A stretch of 64,000 nucleotides of DNA from assembly GCA_024229275.1 (NCBI GenBank), contig JAAESQ010000908.1, forward strand, positions 1 through 64,000. Direction: 5' to 3'. Shown here in pieces: positions 6,365 to 13,914 of this stretch. The notes under the pieces were generated by a model. That model did no database searches. It worked only from the letters and a program-made list of their open reading frames with translations, and had not been told where the DNA came from. Positions within the stretch are counted from its first letter, which is position 1. Every line of letters begins with the position of its first letter. Source of the stretch: a bacterium. GTDB taxonomy: Bacteria; Acidobacteriota; Thermoanaerobaculia; Thermoanaerobaculales; Sulfomarinibacteraceae. The translations under genes were made by a program, and so were the position numbers.

Positions 6365-6388
6365 CAATCCTGCTTGCCATGGTATAAC
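6365..6388 (+). promoter_or_regulatory. Rightward promoter with the shared motif upstream of the -10
   Basis: A weak -35 (CTAACA) is followed by about 16 bases containing CTGCTTGCCATG and the -10 TATAAC (6383-6388). The next gene starts at 6468, so this promoter makes a leader of about 75 bases, unlike the leaderless cases. Confidence 0.5.
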
Positions 6389-6423
6389 TACCCTGGCTGT
6401 AGCGAGTTCCGAACGAATCCTAC

Positions 6424-6449
6424 AGGGGGATAAACCCATAAAACCCCCT
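6424..6449 (+). other. Leader stem-loop
   Basis: AGGGGG (6424-6429) pairs with CCCCCT (6444-6449) across an A-rich loop, just upstream of the ribosome site of the gene at 6468. There is no T-tract, so it is a leader hairpin rather than a terminator. Confidence 0.4.
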
Positions 6450-6467
6450 ATCTACGAGAAAGGCCCC

Positions 6468-6683
6468 ATGAACACTGAGGACTACAACCTCATGCTCGAC
6501 ACCCTTAGAGGCATGGGCTTGGCTCTTCAAAAGCAGGTAGACAACCTGCAAGCCGAGAACCGCAACATCCGCCAACGCCTCACTTGCGTGGAGTCCAAGC
6601 TCATCCGCAATGGGCTTCACGACCGTCCAACCGAGGCTGACACCGACACTGTCAGCCTCCCCAAAGTCACACTGGAGGACTAA
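6468..6683 (+). CDS. Small coiled-coil protein
   Basis: The product is 71 residues from ATG at 6468, after GAGAAAGG. Residues 10-45 form a clear heptad-like helix (LRGMGLALQKQVDNLQAEN), suggesting a dimeric coiled coil; the tail is polar. It is the first gene of the middle operon. The function is unknown. Confidence 0.7.
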   Translation: MNTEDYNLMLDTLRGMGLALQKQVDNLQAENRNIRQRLTCVESKLIRNGLHDRPTEADTDTVSLPKVTLED

Positions 6684-6684
6684 C

Positions 6685-7293
6685 TTGAAGCACGCCAACG
6701 AACTCACACTCCGAGAGATCGAGCAGAAGCTCTCGGATTACGAAGACCTCAAGGACAAGCTGGAAGCCATCAAGGCCATCTGCACCGACGGCATCGTGAC
6801 CAGCAAGCCCATCACCAAGGATCTGACAGGCATCGTCCTGAAGCGCAAGCCCAAGGAGTCCTTCGCCACCTACAACCGCCGCAAGGCCATCGCTGCCGGC
6901 ATTCCCCCCAAGCGCAAGCACCGCCCCAAGAAGGCCAAGAGGAAGTCCAACGGCAAGGGCACCAAGCAGCAGTGCGAGAACCCCCTCTGCCGTGAGGTCA
7001 GTGGCCGAGCATCCCGCAACTTCATCAGCCACGGCACCAAGTTCTGCTGCCGAGAGTGCGGAGTCTTTTTGTCCAACCGTCTCCGTGGCTACGCCGTCAT
7101 GGTGGTGGACGGCCACAACACCCAAGCCAAGGCGTACACCCGGAAGTACCCCTTCATCCTGAACACCAATCAGGCCAAGCGTGTTCGTGGTCTGATCGAC
7201 TCCGTCCAGAAGCTCAAGAACAAGCAGCTTTCCAAGGACAAGGCCACCAAGAAGGGCACCAAGATCTTCTCCAACACCCCCAGTGCTCACTGA
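6685..7293 (+). CDS. Basic zinc-finger-like DNA-binding protein
   Basis: The product is 202 residues. The start is TTG at 6685, five bases after GGAGG; the track start at 6610 lies inside the preceding gene. It has a helical N-terminus (REIEQKLSDYEDLKDKLEAI), a very basic centre (PKRKHRPKKAKRKSNGKG), then CENPLC and CCRECG, which could bind one zinc ion, and a basic C-terminal helix. It probably binds nucleic acid. I do not recognise a family. It lies directly upstream of the MoxR-like ATPase gene. Confidence 0.75.
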   Translation: MKHANELTLREIEQKLSDYEDLKDKLEAIKAICTDGIVTSKPITKDLTGIVLKRKPKESFATYNRRKAIAAGIPPKRKHRPKKAKRKSNGKGTKQQCENPLCREVSGRASRNFISHGTKFCCRECGVFLSNRLRGYAVMVVDGHNTQAKAYTRKYPFILNTNQAKRVRGLIDSVQKLKNKQLSKDKATKKGTKIFSNTPSAH

Positions 7294-7477
7294 GAACCTC
7301 GGCGCACGAAGTCACCAAGCTCTAAACCTCCAGGTATTGGCCATCGGGCTGACACCAAACTCGATGCCCACTGAGCATTACGGAGGGTTAGGGCACTGTC
7401 ACCGAGTATTCGCTAAGTCCGTCAACCGGTTCATCGACGTAGCTTTCCCAGACAAGAAGGAGCCAACCAAAGTATGA
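7283..7477 (+). CDS. Doubtful small ORF before the MoxR-like gene
   Basis: A 64-codon frame from GTG 7283 (or ATG 7364) fills the gap between two real genes, and its stop overlaps the next ATG (ATGA), as real genes here do. Neither start has a ribosome site, and the first part looks non-coding. If real, the likelier product starts at 7364 (MPTEHYGGLG). Confidence 0.3.
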   Translation: MLTENLGARSHQALNLQVLAIGLTPNSMPTEHYGGLGHCHRVFAKSVNRFIDVAFPDKKEPTKV

Positions 7478-8568
7478 AGAGACCCGAAGCACAAGAGTTC
7501 GAACAGATCGAGACCACTGTCGGTGCGCTGCCTGCCTACTTGGAGCTTGCCGACAACACCGGGATCGCTCTCAACATCATCGGTCCCCACGGTGTGGGCA
7601 AGACCCAGATCGTCTACCAGTGGGCCGAGGAGTCAGGTCGGCTCGTCTGCGACCGTGTCGTGTCCATCATGGACCCCACTGCTGACTTCGCCATGGCCGG
7701 CCTGGATGCAGAGGGCGACCTCAAGTTCAGGCACAACCGCTCTTTCCCCTTCAAGGGGTTCGAGGCAGAGTGGGTACACCCCAAGAGCAAGAACGCTCCA
7801 CTCATCTTCTTCGATGAGTTCAACCAAGCCCAAACGTCCCAGCAGAACATGGCCATGAAGCTGGTCCTCGAACGCCACCTTCACAATCGCCCCCTCATCG
7901 AAGGCTCCATGATGGTCCTGGCAGGCAACCGTCTGTCCGACCATGCCTTCGTGAACCGTTCCTCCGGTCCCATGGCCAACAGAGTCCTCTGGCTCTACCT
8001 TCAGCCCTCGCTCGAAGACTTCTTCGACTACGCTCACTCCACCGGGCGCATCAACGAGTTCGTGGTGGCCTACCTCAAGCTGAACCCCGAGCATCTGCAC
8101 ATCTCCACCATGCAGGAGACCACCCTGGACGACCAGACCAAGACCATGATCTCCTACGAAGGTCCCCATCCCACACCCCGCACATGGGAGTTCGTCTCCA
8201 AGGTTCTCGACTCCGAGCCCACCGAACACGTTCGACTCACCGCAGTGGCCGGTCTCGTAGGCCCAGCAGTCGCAACCCAGTTCGAGCAGACCTACCGCCT
8301 CAAGGACGACATGCCCAACCTCACCGAACTCTGCAAGACCGGCAAGGGCAAGGTCCCCAAGGACGTGGGTACTCGCTTCGTCCTCGTCTCCGCACTCCTC
8401 AAACGTGTGGACGCCAACAACCTCGGCAACATCCTCACCTACTTCGGCAACATGGACCCCGAGGTCTCCGTCATGTTCGTGAAGCTCATGCTGAAGCACA
8501 AGCTCACCCTCGCGTCCCATCCTGCATACGCTGCCTGGGCGGTGAAGCATGGCAACCTCCTCGCCTAG
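7474..8568 (+). CDS. MoxR-type AAA+ ATPase
   Basis: The product is 364 residues. Walker A is GPHGVGKT at 37-44, Walker B is LIFFDEFN at 110-117, and sensor 1 is AGNR near 150-153, in the arrangement of MoxR-family AAA+ proteins. These form rings that work with a partner carrying a VWA domain, remodelling or activating target complexes. The partner here is probably the VWA/HExxH protein at 12057, with the DUF3150-like protein at 9112 between them, as in the CobS/CobT-like sets of mobile elements. ATG at 7474; the C-terminal 150 residues are a helical lid and an extra region. Confidence 0.88.
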   Translation: MKRPEAQEFEQIETTVGALPAYLELADNTGIALNIIGPHGVGKTQIVYQWAEESGRLVCDRVVSIMDPTADFAMAGLDAEGDLKFRHNRSFPFKGFEAEWVHPKSKNAPLIFFDEFNQAQTSQQNMAMKLVLERHLHNRPLIEGSMMVLAGNRLSDHAFVNRSSGPMANRVLWLYLQPSLEDFFDYAHSTGRINEFVVAYLKLNPEHLHISTMQETTLDDQTKTMISYEGPHPTPRTWEFVSKVLDSEPTEHVRLTAVAGLVGPAVATQFEQTYRLKDDMPNLTELCKTGKGKVPKDVGTRFVLVSALLKRVDANNLGNILTYFGNMDPEVSVMFVKLMLKHKLTLASHPAYAAWAVKHGNLLA

Positions 8569-8731
8569 AGACCTGAAGGCCAGGGTCGCAGAAGCTGTAT
8601 GTCAGGCCGAGACTCATTTCGAGTTGAACGGACTGGTCTCTCCTCTTCAGACTGCCGACCGTTATGAGACCACCTTCAAGCCCACCATGGACATCCTGTG
8701 TTTCGGTGAGACCCCGGAGGGATGGGGATGA
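8549..8731 (+). CDS. Small hypothetical protein
   Basis: The product is 60 residues from ATG at 8549, overlapping the end of the AAA+ gene by 20 bases. The N-terminal part is a helix (KARVAEAVCQAETHFE); the rest is mixed. No family is recognised. The overlap suggests coupled translation with the ATPase. Confidence 0.55.
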   Translation: MATSSPRDLKARVAEAVCQAETHFELNGLVSPLQTADRYETTFKPTMDILCFGETPEGWG

Positions 8732-8775
8732 AGGATCTTCAGCCCACACAGGATGTCATCAAGGAGCGCCTATGA
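8728..8775 (+). CDS. Possible 15-residue mini-gene
   Basis: An ATG overlapping the upstream stop (ATGA) opens a frame (MKDLQPTQDVIKERL) whose own stop overlaps the next ATG (ATGA). GGAGGG lies before it. Both junctions match the packing of real genes here, but the length gives little support. Confidence 0.3.
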   Translation: MKDLQPTQDVIKERL

Positions 8776-9107
8776 GCCATCCCATGATGGGCACGGGGAT
8801 CGACAGCTACAAGAGAGTCGCACCTGATTGGGCCATGTGTGAGCAGATCCTCACCCTACTCACCTCACCCGACACACCATCAACCAAGAAGGGCATCGGA
8901 CGCAACATGCTCCAGTCCATCTACCGCGTGCTCATGGACAACAAGCCGATCACATCCTGGGAGTGTGCCTTCTGGTTGCCTCATGGAGGGGCAAAGTGGG
9001 GCAACCGCTTCACGGTACTCGAACACAAAGCAGTAACGAAACGCATCCGACGAAACCGCCGACGTACATTCGAGACGCTCAACCAAAAACCAATAAGGAG
9101 ACGCTAA
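8772..9107 (+). CDS. Small basic hypothetical protein
   Basis: The product is 111 residues. ATG at 8772 follows AAGGAG; the track start at 8664 is too early. A helical N-terminus is followed by NMLQSIYRVLMDN and a WECAFWLPHGG segment, then a strongly basic tail (KRIRRNRRRTF). It probably contacts nucleic acid. It sits between the AAA+ and DUF3150-like genes. Confidence 0.65.
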   Translation: MSHPMMGTGIDSYKRVAPDWAMCEQILTLLTSPDTPSTKKGIGRNMLQSIYRVLMDNKPITSWECAFWLPHGGAKWGNRFTVLEHKAVTKRIRRNRRRTFETLNQKPIRRR

Positions 9108-9111
9108 GCAT

Positions 9112-10002
9112 ATGGAAACTCTGAAGGACATGACCCCTGCCGACGGCAGTGACGACAGCAAGGGCTCTCTGCAAGAGCGTGCAGTCCTCGTACGACTGGA
9201 GCGCAAGAACGTGTGGCTCGGCAAGCGCACGGACAAGGACATCAGTGCTGCCATCCAGACCTCCAAGGGTCTCACCAAGAGCCACGGTGACTACAAGCGG
9301 CACCTGTTCCCTGACTGCGATCAGCCACTGGAGCAGGCTCTGAACGCCATCAACCACGTGGACTACGTGTACCGTCGCCGCACCCTGCCCTGGCTGCCCG
9401 GAGTCAACATCATCGCCACCCCACTGTTCCTCACCTTCACCGAGGCCATGAACGAGGCACTCACTGCCCTCGATCGGAGTCGCATCGAACTCACCAACCA
9501 GTGGCCGGCCATGGTTGCTGCCGGCATCGCCAACTCCAAAGGCACCGCATCCTTGGACGAGTACCCACAGGTGGCCGACCTGGACGAGATGTACCGCATG
9601 GAGTTGACCTACTACCCGGTCCCCGACTCCGGAGACTGGCGCGTGACACTCCCCGCTGACGTCGTCCAGAACATCAAGGACCGCCTCCAGGAGGACAACG
9701 AGAAGCGCCTTGCCCAGACCACCATCGAAATCTGGAAGCGCCTCACTGCCGAGATCGAGGCTGCCTGGAAGAACCTCGACGGCAAGAAGCTCCGCCCCGA
9801 GTGGCTGGCTCGCATCAAGGAGTTGGCACAGTCCATCCCAGACCTCAACCTCGCCGACGACCCTGACCTCAACGCTGCTGCCAAGAAGGCAGAGGAACTC
9901 ACCCAGCACGACATCGAGACCCTCAAGGGTGACCCCGACCTCCGCAAGGAGACCGCCGAGAAGGCCGAAGCCCTCTACGACAACCTCAAGGACTTGTTCT
10001 AG
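9112..10002 (+). CDS. DUF3150-like protein
   Basis: The product is 296 residues. The sequence has an early K-x-x-x-W-L-G element, a YVYRRRTLPWLPGVNII stretch, a long helix, and YPVPDSGDWRV near residue 165, followed by an acidic helical C-terminus. This matches my memory of DUF3150 proteins, which occur beside MoxR ATPases and VWA proteins in conjugative elements and phages. The role is unproven; it may be an adaptor or substrate of the ATPase. It lies between the ATPase (7474) and the VWA-peptidase (12057). Confidence 0.6.
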   Translation: METLKDMTPADGSDDSKGSLQERAVLVRLERKNVWLGKRTDKDISAAIQTSKGLTKSHGDYKRHLFPDCDQPLEQALNAINHVDYVYRRRTLPWLPGVNIIATPLFLTFTEAMNEALTALDRSRIELTNQWPAMVAAGIANSKGTASLDEYPQVADLDEMYRMELTYYPVPDSGDWRVTLPADVVQNIKDRLQEDNEKRLAQTTIEIWKRLTAEIEAAWKNLDGKKLRPEWLARIKELAQSIPDLNLADDPDLNAAAKKAEELTQHDIETLKGDPDLRKETAEKAEALYDNLKDLF

Positions 10003-10005
10003 GGC

Positions 10006-10461
10006 TTGCCAGCACAGAGCAACCTCATCTACGGGATGCCCTTCACGGACATTCCCGATGATGTGGCCGAGAACATCAAGAAGGAGTACGACGAAGAGGG
10101 GGAGGTCAACTTCAACGTGATCCCCTTCGAAGCGTACAAGAACGTGGTCGCTGATTGCGAACGTCAGGGACTGCTTCACGTAGTTATCCACCCCAAGAAG
10201 AAAGAGAGGTACGGAGACTTCCAATTCGAAGTCCACATGGAGGGTGAGGCAGATGAGACATGGGACGATGCCTGGATAGGCGTGGCCCTCACATCTCGTT
10301 ACTCTCCTGTCCTGGCCGACACCAGTCCATCAGGAGGGTGCTGGCCTTTCCGCTTCGACAACCGAATGACGCGCATCCAGCAGATCGCGGCGTTCGTCAT
10401 CAACGAGCATGCTCCCGACTGGTTCAAGGGGGAGTGGATCGTAAAGGAGGCATGGTATTGA
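10006..10461 (+). CDS. Hypothetical protein
   Basis: The product is 151 residues from TTG at 10006; ATG at 10036 is an alternative. It is an acidic mixed alpha/beta protein with Trp-rich segments (DETWDDAWIGVALTSRYS) and FRFDNRMTRIQQIAAFVI. No family is recognised. Its stop overlaps the next start (TTGA). Confidence 0.65.
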   Translation: MPAQSNLIYGMPFTDIPDDVAENIKKEYDEEGEVNFNVIPFEAYKNVVADCERQGLLHVVIHPKKKERYGDFQFEVHMEGEADETWDDAWIGVALTSRYSPVLADTSPSGGCWPFRFDNRMTRIQQIAAFVINEHAPDWFKGEWIVKEAWY

Positions 10462-10826
10462 GCCTGAAAGAAGAGCTGACTCGACAGATCATCGAGCAGG
10501 GAGCCAAGAGGAAGCTGCAAAGATCCTTGCGGTTCACCGACGACGACATCGGCTACCGCATACGCTTCATGCACCGTCACCCCATGCCACCCGGAGGCGA
10601 GAAGCTGCCAACGGGTGAGTACCCCATCGGAGACACGCACTGCTACATCGAGCAGTGGCTCTTCAACGAGTGGAGGGTCTACTCCTGGGGGCAAGCACGC
10701 TGCTCACCCAGCGACCGATTCATCAAGGAGACTGGCAGACGTGTCGCTCTGAAACGTGCTCTGGCAGAGCAAGAGCCCCATTTCCGCACCTCTGCCTGGA
10801 CCAGCTACCTGGGGAGGAAGGACTGA
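10458..10826 (+). CDS. Hypothetical protein, TTG start
   Basis: The product is 122 residues. AAAGGAGG lies seven bases before the TTG at 10458; the nearby ATG at 10452 is too close to it. The sequence starts MSLKEELTRQ and has a central region with HPMPPGGEKLPTGEYPIGDT and a basic C-terminus. It looks like a small beta-containing protein. The function is unknown. Confidence 0.65.
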   Translation: MSLKEELTRQIIEQGAKRKLQRSLRFTDDDIGYRIRFMHRHPMPPGGEKLPTGEYPIGDTHCYIEQWLFNEWRVYSWGQARCSPSDRFIKETGRRVALKRALAEQEPHFRTSAWTSYLGRKD

Positions 10827-11038
10827 TGGGGTGGCCCACAGTCTCCAAACGTACGGTGATCATGGCTCTGGAGGAAGTAGCTTCTGACCCCAGAGACAGG
10901 GATCGAGTCCTCAACTTCATCCTGTCCCGAGGCATCGTGCCGCCCTGCGAGATCCTCGTGACCATCGGCTACAAATCCAGTGCGGACGCGTACGAGAACG
11001 GAGAGTACGTCCGCTACCTGAAGAAGGGAGATGCATGA
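10826..11038 (+). CDS. Small hypothetical protein
   Basis: The product is 70 residues from ATG at 10826, overlapping the upstream stop (TGATG) and following GGGGAGGAAGG. It is mostly helical with RDRDRVLNFIL and a Tyr-rich C-terminus. No family is recognised. Confidence 0.65.
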   Translation: MGWPTVSKRTVIMALEEVASDPRDRDRVLNFILSRGIVPPCEILVTIGYKSSADAYENGEYVRYLKKGDA

Positions 11039-11235
11039 AGAAGCCGTGGAAGGTAGACGTGATCGAGTCCGAACGTGGGTGGGGACAGAGCCTCATCAAG
11101 ACCGAGAGGTTCCACACCTACGAAGAAGCTGAGGGCTTCATGACGGACTTCAACTCCTCCGAGGAAACCCTTGGGCAGGACGAGGTCCCCGACTACTACA
11201 TCAAGGCCCTGCCTCCAGTGAAGGAGGGCACATGA
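11035..11235 (+). CDS. Small hypothetical protein
   Basis: The product is 66 residues from ATG at 11035, overlapping the upstream stop (ATGA). The layout (strand, then FHTYEEAEGFMTDFN, then a short end) resembles small alpha/beta proteins that carry a repeated E-A-E helix. No function can be assigned. Confidence 0.65.
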   Translation: MKKPWKVDVIESERGWGQSLIKTERFHTYEEAEGFMTDFNSSEETLGQDEVPDYYIKALPPVKEGT

Positions 11236-11591
11236 GAGCCAGAGTCAAGAAGTCTCTGACCAACGTGAGGGAGATCCTCTGGGATGAGGTAGCCAAGAAG
11301 CTCCAGTTCGGGGAATGGATCCTCCTGCTAATGCACTCAACCATCGTCGGCTGGTACATCTACACCCACGAAGATCATGCAGCGTTCCTGGTGTTCATGA
11401 TCACGGTGTGGATGTCCATCGCCTTCGCCCACCGTATCGTCGCTGCCAACTACAGGGAGATGTACGAAGAAGCCAAGAACCCAGGAGGCATTGCCGGGTT
11501 CCTTGAGGCACTCGGCAAGGCAGGCCCACCTTCAGACCCATCACCAGGAGAGCCTCGCCTCGTCCACCCCGGAAACGAGACACAGCATTGA
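11232..11591 (+). CDS. Small membrane protein with two TM segments
   Basis: The product is 119 residues, starting at ATG 11232 (ATGA overlap). Two hydrophobic segments, near residues 29-45 (WILLLMHSTIVGWYIY) and 50-70 (AAFLVFMITVWMSIAFA), form a hairpin with a His-containing turn. A charged C-terminus follows. It resembles holins in topology, but it lies in the replication region, far from the endolysin gene, so an inner-membrane role in infection is as likely. Confidence 0.7.
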   Translation: MRARVKKSLTNVREILWDEVAKKLQFGEWILLLMHSTIVGWYIYTHEDHAAFLVFMITVWMSIAFAHRIVAANYREMYEEAKNPGGIAGFLEALGKAGPPSDPSPGEPRLVHPGNETQH

Positions 11592-11755
11592 TTACCAACA
11601 AGGAGATAGCAGAAGCCATCACATCCCGCCTTCTCGAAAAGGTCTGGTACGACACTGAAGACCCTGGACTACGGCGAAAGATCCAAGCCGAGATTGAGTG
11701 GGCTCTCTTGACGTTGCGTATCGACCCATGGCCAGAAGAAGAAAGGAAGGTATGA
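11588..11755 (+). CDS. 55-residue hypothetical protein, TTG start
   Basis: Absent from the ORF track because of its length. TTG at 11588 overlaps the previous stop (TTGA), and its own stop overlaps the next ATG (ATGA). The product is helical and charged (NKEIAEAITSRLLEKVWYD) with a WPEEERK end. No family is recognised. Confidence 0.6.
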   Translation: MITNKEIAEAITSRLLEKVWYDTEDPGLRRKIQAEIEWALLTLRIDPWPEEERKV

Positions 11756-12060
11756 GCCACTTCTACAGCAGCATCCAAGGCAACAGAGGAGAAGCCACAC
11801 GCTGTGGCACCAAGGGCTCTGGCATTAGGGCCACAGCCCAATCCTGGGAAGGCAGCATCAGCGTGATCATGGATCACGACCACAACAGTTCCAAGAACAC
11901 CTACGAGATCAGAGCTACTTCAGGTTCAGGCATTGGAGGCACAATCATCAAGGAGGGCTACGTCGAAGACCTTCTGAAACCCGGTCCCATAGATGGTTTC
12001 GAGGACCACTTCAATCACCTTGTCGGTCAGCAAGCCGACGCAGAGAAAGGAGACGAGTGA
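11752..12060 (+). CDS. Conserved phage protein (GNRGEATRCG type)
   Basis: The product is 102 residues. ATG at 11752 follows GAAAGGAAGG; the track start is too early. The opening MSHFYSSIQGNRGEATRCG is a pattern I recall from small proteins of unknown function in many unrelated phages. It is a beta-rich domain of unknown role. Its stop overlaps the next start (GTGA). Confidence 0.75.
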   Translation: MSHFYSSIQGNRGEATRCGTKGSGIRATAQSWEGSISVIMDHDHNSSKNTYEIRATSGSGIGGTIIKEGYVEDLLKPGPIDGFEDHFNHLVGQQADAEKGDE

Positions 12061-13265
12061 AGAAAACCAAGTTGACGCTACCGCTCATTCGAGCGAAGAA
12101 CCAAGTCACCATGAAGGAATACTTCTACGCGGTTCTCATGATGGGCATGACGACAGTCGTGAAGGACGATCTGCCGGCTGCCATGGGGACTGACGGGAAG
12201 TGTCTCTACATCAATCCCAAGTGGATCAAGGAAGGCCAGTGGACCCAGGACCACATGATCTTCGGCTTCATGCACGAGTGCATCCACGTGATGACCGGAG
12301 ACATGTGGTGGGCCAACGAGTTCGGCCTTGACCAGATGCTTGCAAACTGTGCCGCTGACTTCTGGATCAACCAGACTCTGGAAGCCGAAGGCAAGATCCC
12401 ACCTGCCCACTGCCTGCTCAACAAGAAGTACACGGGCTGGACCAAGATGCAGATCTACAAGGACCTCCAGAATCAACAGCAGAAGCAAAAGCAGAAGCAA
12501 AAGCAGGGAGGAAGTGGGCAGGATCCGAAACCAGGGCAAGGACAGGCCGGCAAGAGCGATCCCTTCAATGGGGACGTGAAGCCGATGCCACCTGATCCCA
12601 ACCTGAAGGCCGAGATTGGACTGAGGGTGAAGTCGGCAGTGCAAGCAGCCAAGTCGTGTGGTGGTCCGGTACCCAAGTGGGCTCAGGACATCGTGGATGA
12701 CATCGCCAAGCCCAAGGTCAACTGGAAGCGCCGACTCCATCACCTTGCACAGCAGATTGTCTACGCGAAGAACGACTACAGCTACCGCCGCCACAACCGC
12801 CGGTACATCCCACACAACATCATGGCTCCGACCCTCTACTCCCCCGAGCCGACAGCAGGAGTCATCGTCTGCTCCGTTGATACTTCAGGTTCAGTCAGCC
12901 AAGAGGAGCTAAACCAGTTCTGGGGTGAGATCCTGGAGATCATGAAGTCTCTGTCTCCAAGGAAGCTGTGGGTGCTGGACGTGGACAGCAGCATCCGACA
13001 CAAGCGTTGCTACACACCGCAGGATGACCCACCCACCGAGATCGAAGTCCATGGTCGAGGCGGAACGTCCTTCCTGGAGCCATTCCAGTGGATCGAGGAT
13101 GAGCTTGGGGACGACATGCCTCAACTGCACATCTACCTCACGGACCTCGAAGGAGGCTTCCCGGCCAACGCTCCACCCTACCCCACCATCTGGGTCTCCA
13201 CCACAGAGCAGCAGGCACCCTTCGGAGAGACGATCTTCATCGACGTGGGAAGGGAGGGCTACTGA
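12057..13265 (+). CDS. VWA-domain protein with HExxH metallopeptidase-like N-terminus
   Basis: The product is 402 residues, GTG start at 12057 after AAAGGAG. The N-terminal domain has HECIH at 73-77 and NCAADFWIN near 97-105, as in the putative metallopeptidase domain of DUF2201 proteins. A Gln/Lys/Gly-rich linker (about 138-170) follows. The C-terminal VWA-like domain has a complete MIDAS: DTSGS at 275-279, the Thr of GGTSF near 337, and the Asp of TDLEG near 363. The family usually pairs with a MoxR ATPase, here at 7474. The peptidase may act on a host or phage protein once the ATPase engages it; that is inference. Confidence 0.85.
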   Translation: MKKTKLTLPLIRAKNQVTMKEYFYAVLMMGMTTVVKDDLPAAMGTDGKCLYINPKWIKEGQWTQDHMIFGFMHECIHVMTGDMWWANEFGLDQMLANCAADFWINQTLEAEGKIPPAHCLLNKKYTGWTKMQIYKDLQNQQQKQKQKQKQGGSGQDPKPGQGQAGKSDPFNGDVKPMPPDPNLKAEIGLRVKSAVQAAKSCGGPVPKWAQDIVDDIAKPKVNWKRRLHHLAQQIVYAKNDYSYRRHNRRYIPHNIMAPTLYSPEPTAGVIVCSVDTSGSVSQEELNQFWGEILEIMKSLSPRKLWVLDVDSSIRHKRCYTPQDDPPTEIEVHGRGGTSFLEPFQWIEDELGDDMPQLHIYLTDLEGGFPANAPPYPTIWVSTTEQQAPFGETIFIDVGREGY

Positions 13266-13266
13266 A

Positions 13267-13437
13267 GTGCAGGAGGAAGAAGTGAAGGAGGCAAAGATCA
13301 GCCCGACGCAGGTAGTCCGGGTCGTACAAATGCTGTTGGAGCCGGTAAAAATAGAGAACCAGCACCTGACTAAGCGTCTGAATGCCCTTGAGGCTGACAT
13401 CATCATCCTCAGCAATCGTTTGGGGAGGGTTGATTGA
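13267..13437 (+). CDS. 56-residue coiled-coil protein
   Basis: Start GTG at 13267, one base after the stop of the VWA gene. The product is one helix with heptads (VVQMLLEPVKIENQHLTKRL), probably a dimeric coiled coil. Its stop overlaps the next TTG start. The function is unknown; its place suggests a link to the VWA module. Confidence 0.6.
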   Translation: MQEEEVKEAKISPTQVVRVVQMLLEPVKIENQHLTKRLNALEADIIILSNRLGRVD

Positions 13438-13913
13438 AACCACGAGAGATCGAGCCGCACATTCGTCCGTACAAGGTGGCAATCAAAGCACTTCTGCGGA
13501 AACACCTGCCACCACTTATCAGGCTGATACCAACTACAGCAGATACAGTCCATACGATGGGCGTACCAGATGACCAGACCACCAAGATGTTGGGAGTTAG
13601 CTTCGGCGTGACGACGCAGGTGGATGGAGCCAAGATCGTACCGTACATCCTGAACCACCCCGAACACTTCAAGGCGAAAGCTCCCAAGGACGTAGCCGGT
13701 ATCGTTGCTGCAAACGCTCTGCACTCGAAGATGGAAAGTCTCTCCAACCTCCTGAAGAACCATCCTAACCCTGGAAGACTGCCTGTCCTGCGAGGGAAAA
13801 CAGAAGAAGCCCCGAAACCAGAGGACCAGGAGGTCAACGATCTGCTGCTTGAGGCAGCCACCCTTGGGCAGATCCATCAGCGTGACTTCATGCTCCTCAT
13901 GCGAGAGGAGTAG
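13434..13913 (+). CDS. Hypothetical protein, TTG start
   Basis: The product is 159 residues from TTG at 13434 (TTGA overlap). It has a basic N-terminus, a GVSFGVTTQVDGAKIVPYIL segment, a helical middle and a Lys/Pro-rich linker. No family is recognised. The gene downstream has a similar basic, helical character. Confidence 0.65.
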   Translation: MKPREIEPHIRPYKVAIKALLRKHLPPLIRLIPTTADTVHTMGVPDDQTTKMLGVSFGVTTQVDGAKIVPYILNHPEHFKAKAPKDVAGIVAANALHSKMESLSNLLKNHPNPGRLPVLRGKTEEAPKPEDQEVNDLLLEAATLGQIHQRDFMLLMREE

Positions 13914-13914
13914 A

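Noticed and set aside
6610-6690. Track start of the 227-residue ORF at 6610
   Set aside because: It lies inside the 71-residue gene and has no ribosome site; TTG 6685 has GGAGG at the right distance.
9079-10236. 385-residue minus-strand ORF
   Set aside because: Antisense shadow of the DUF3150-like gene; Val/Gly/Leu-rich with no domain.
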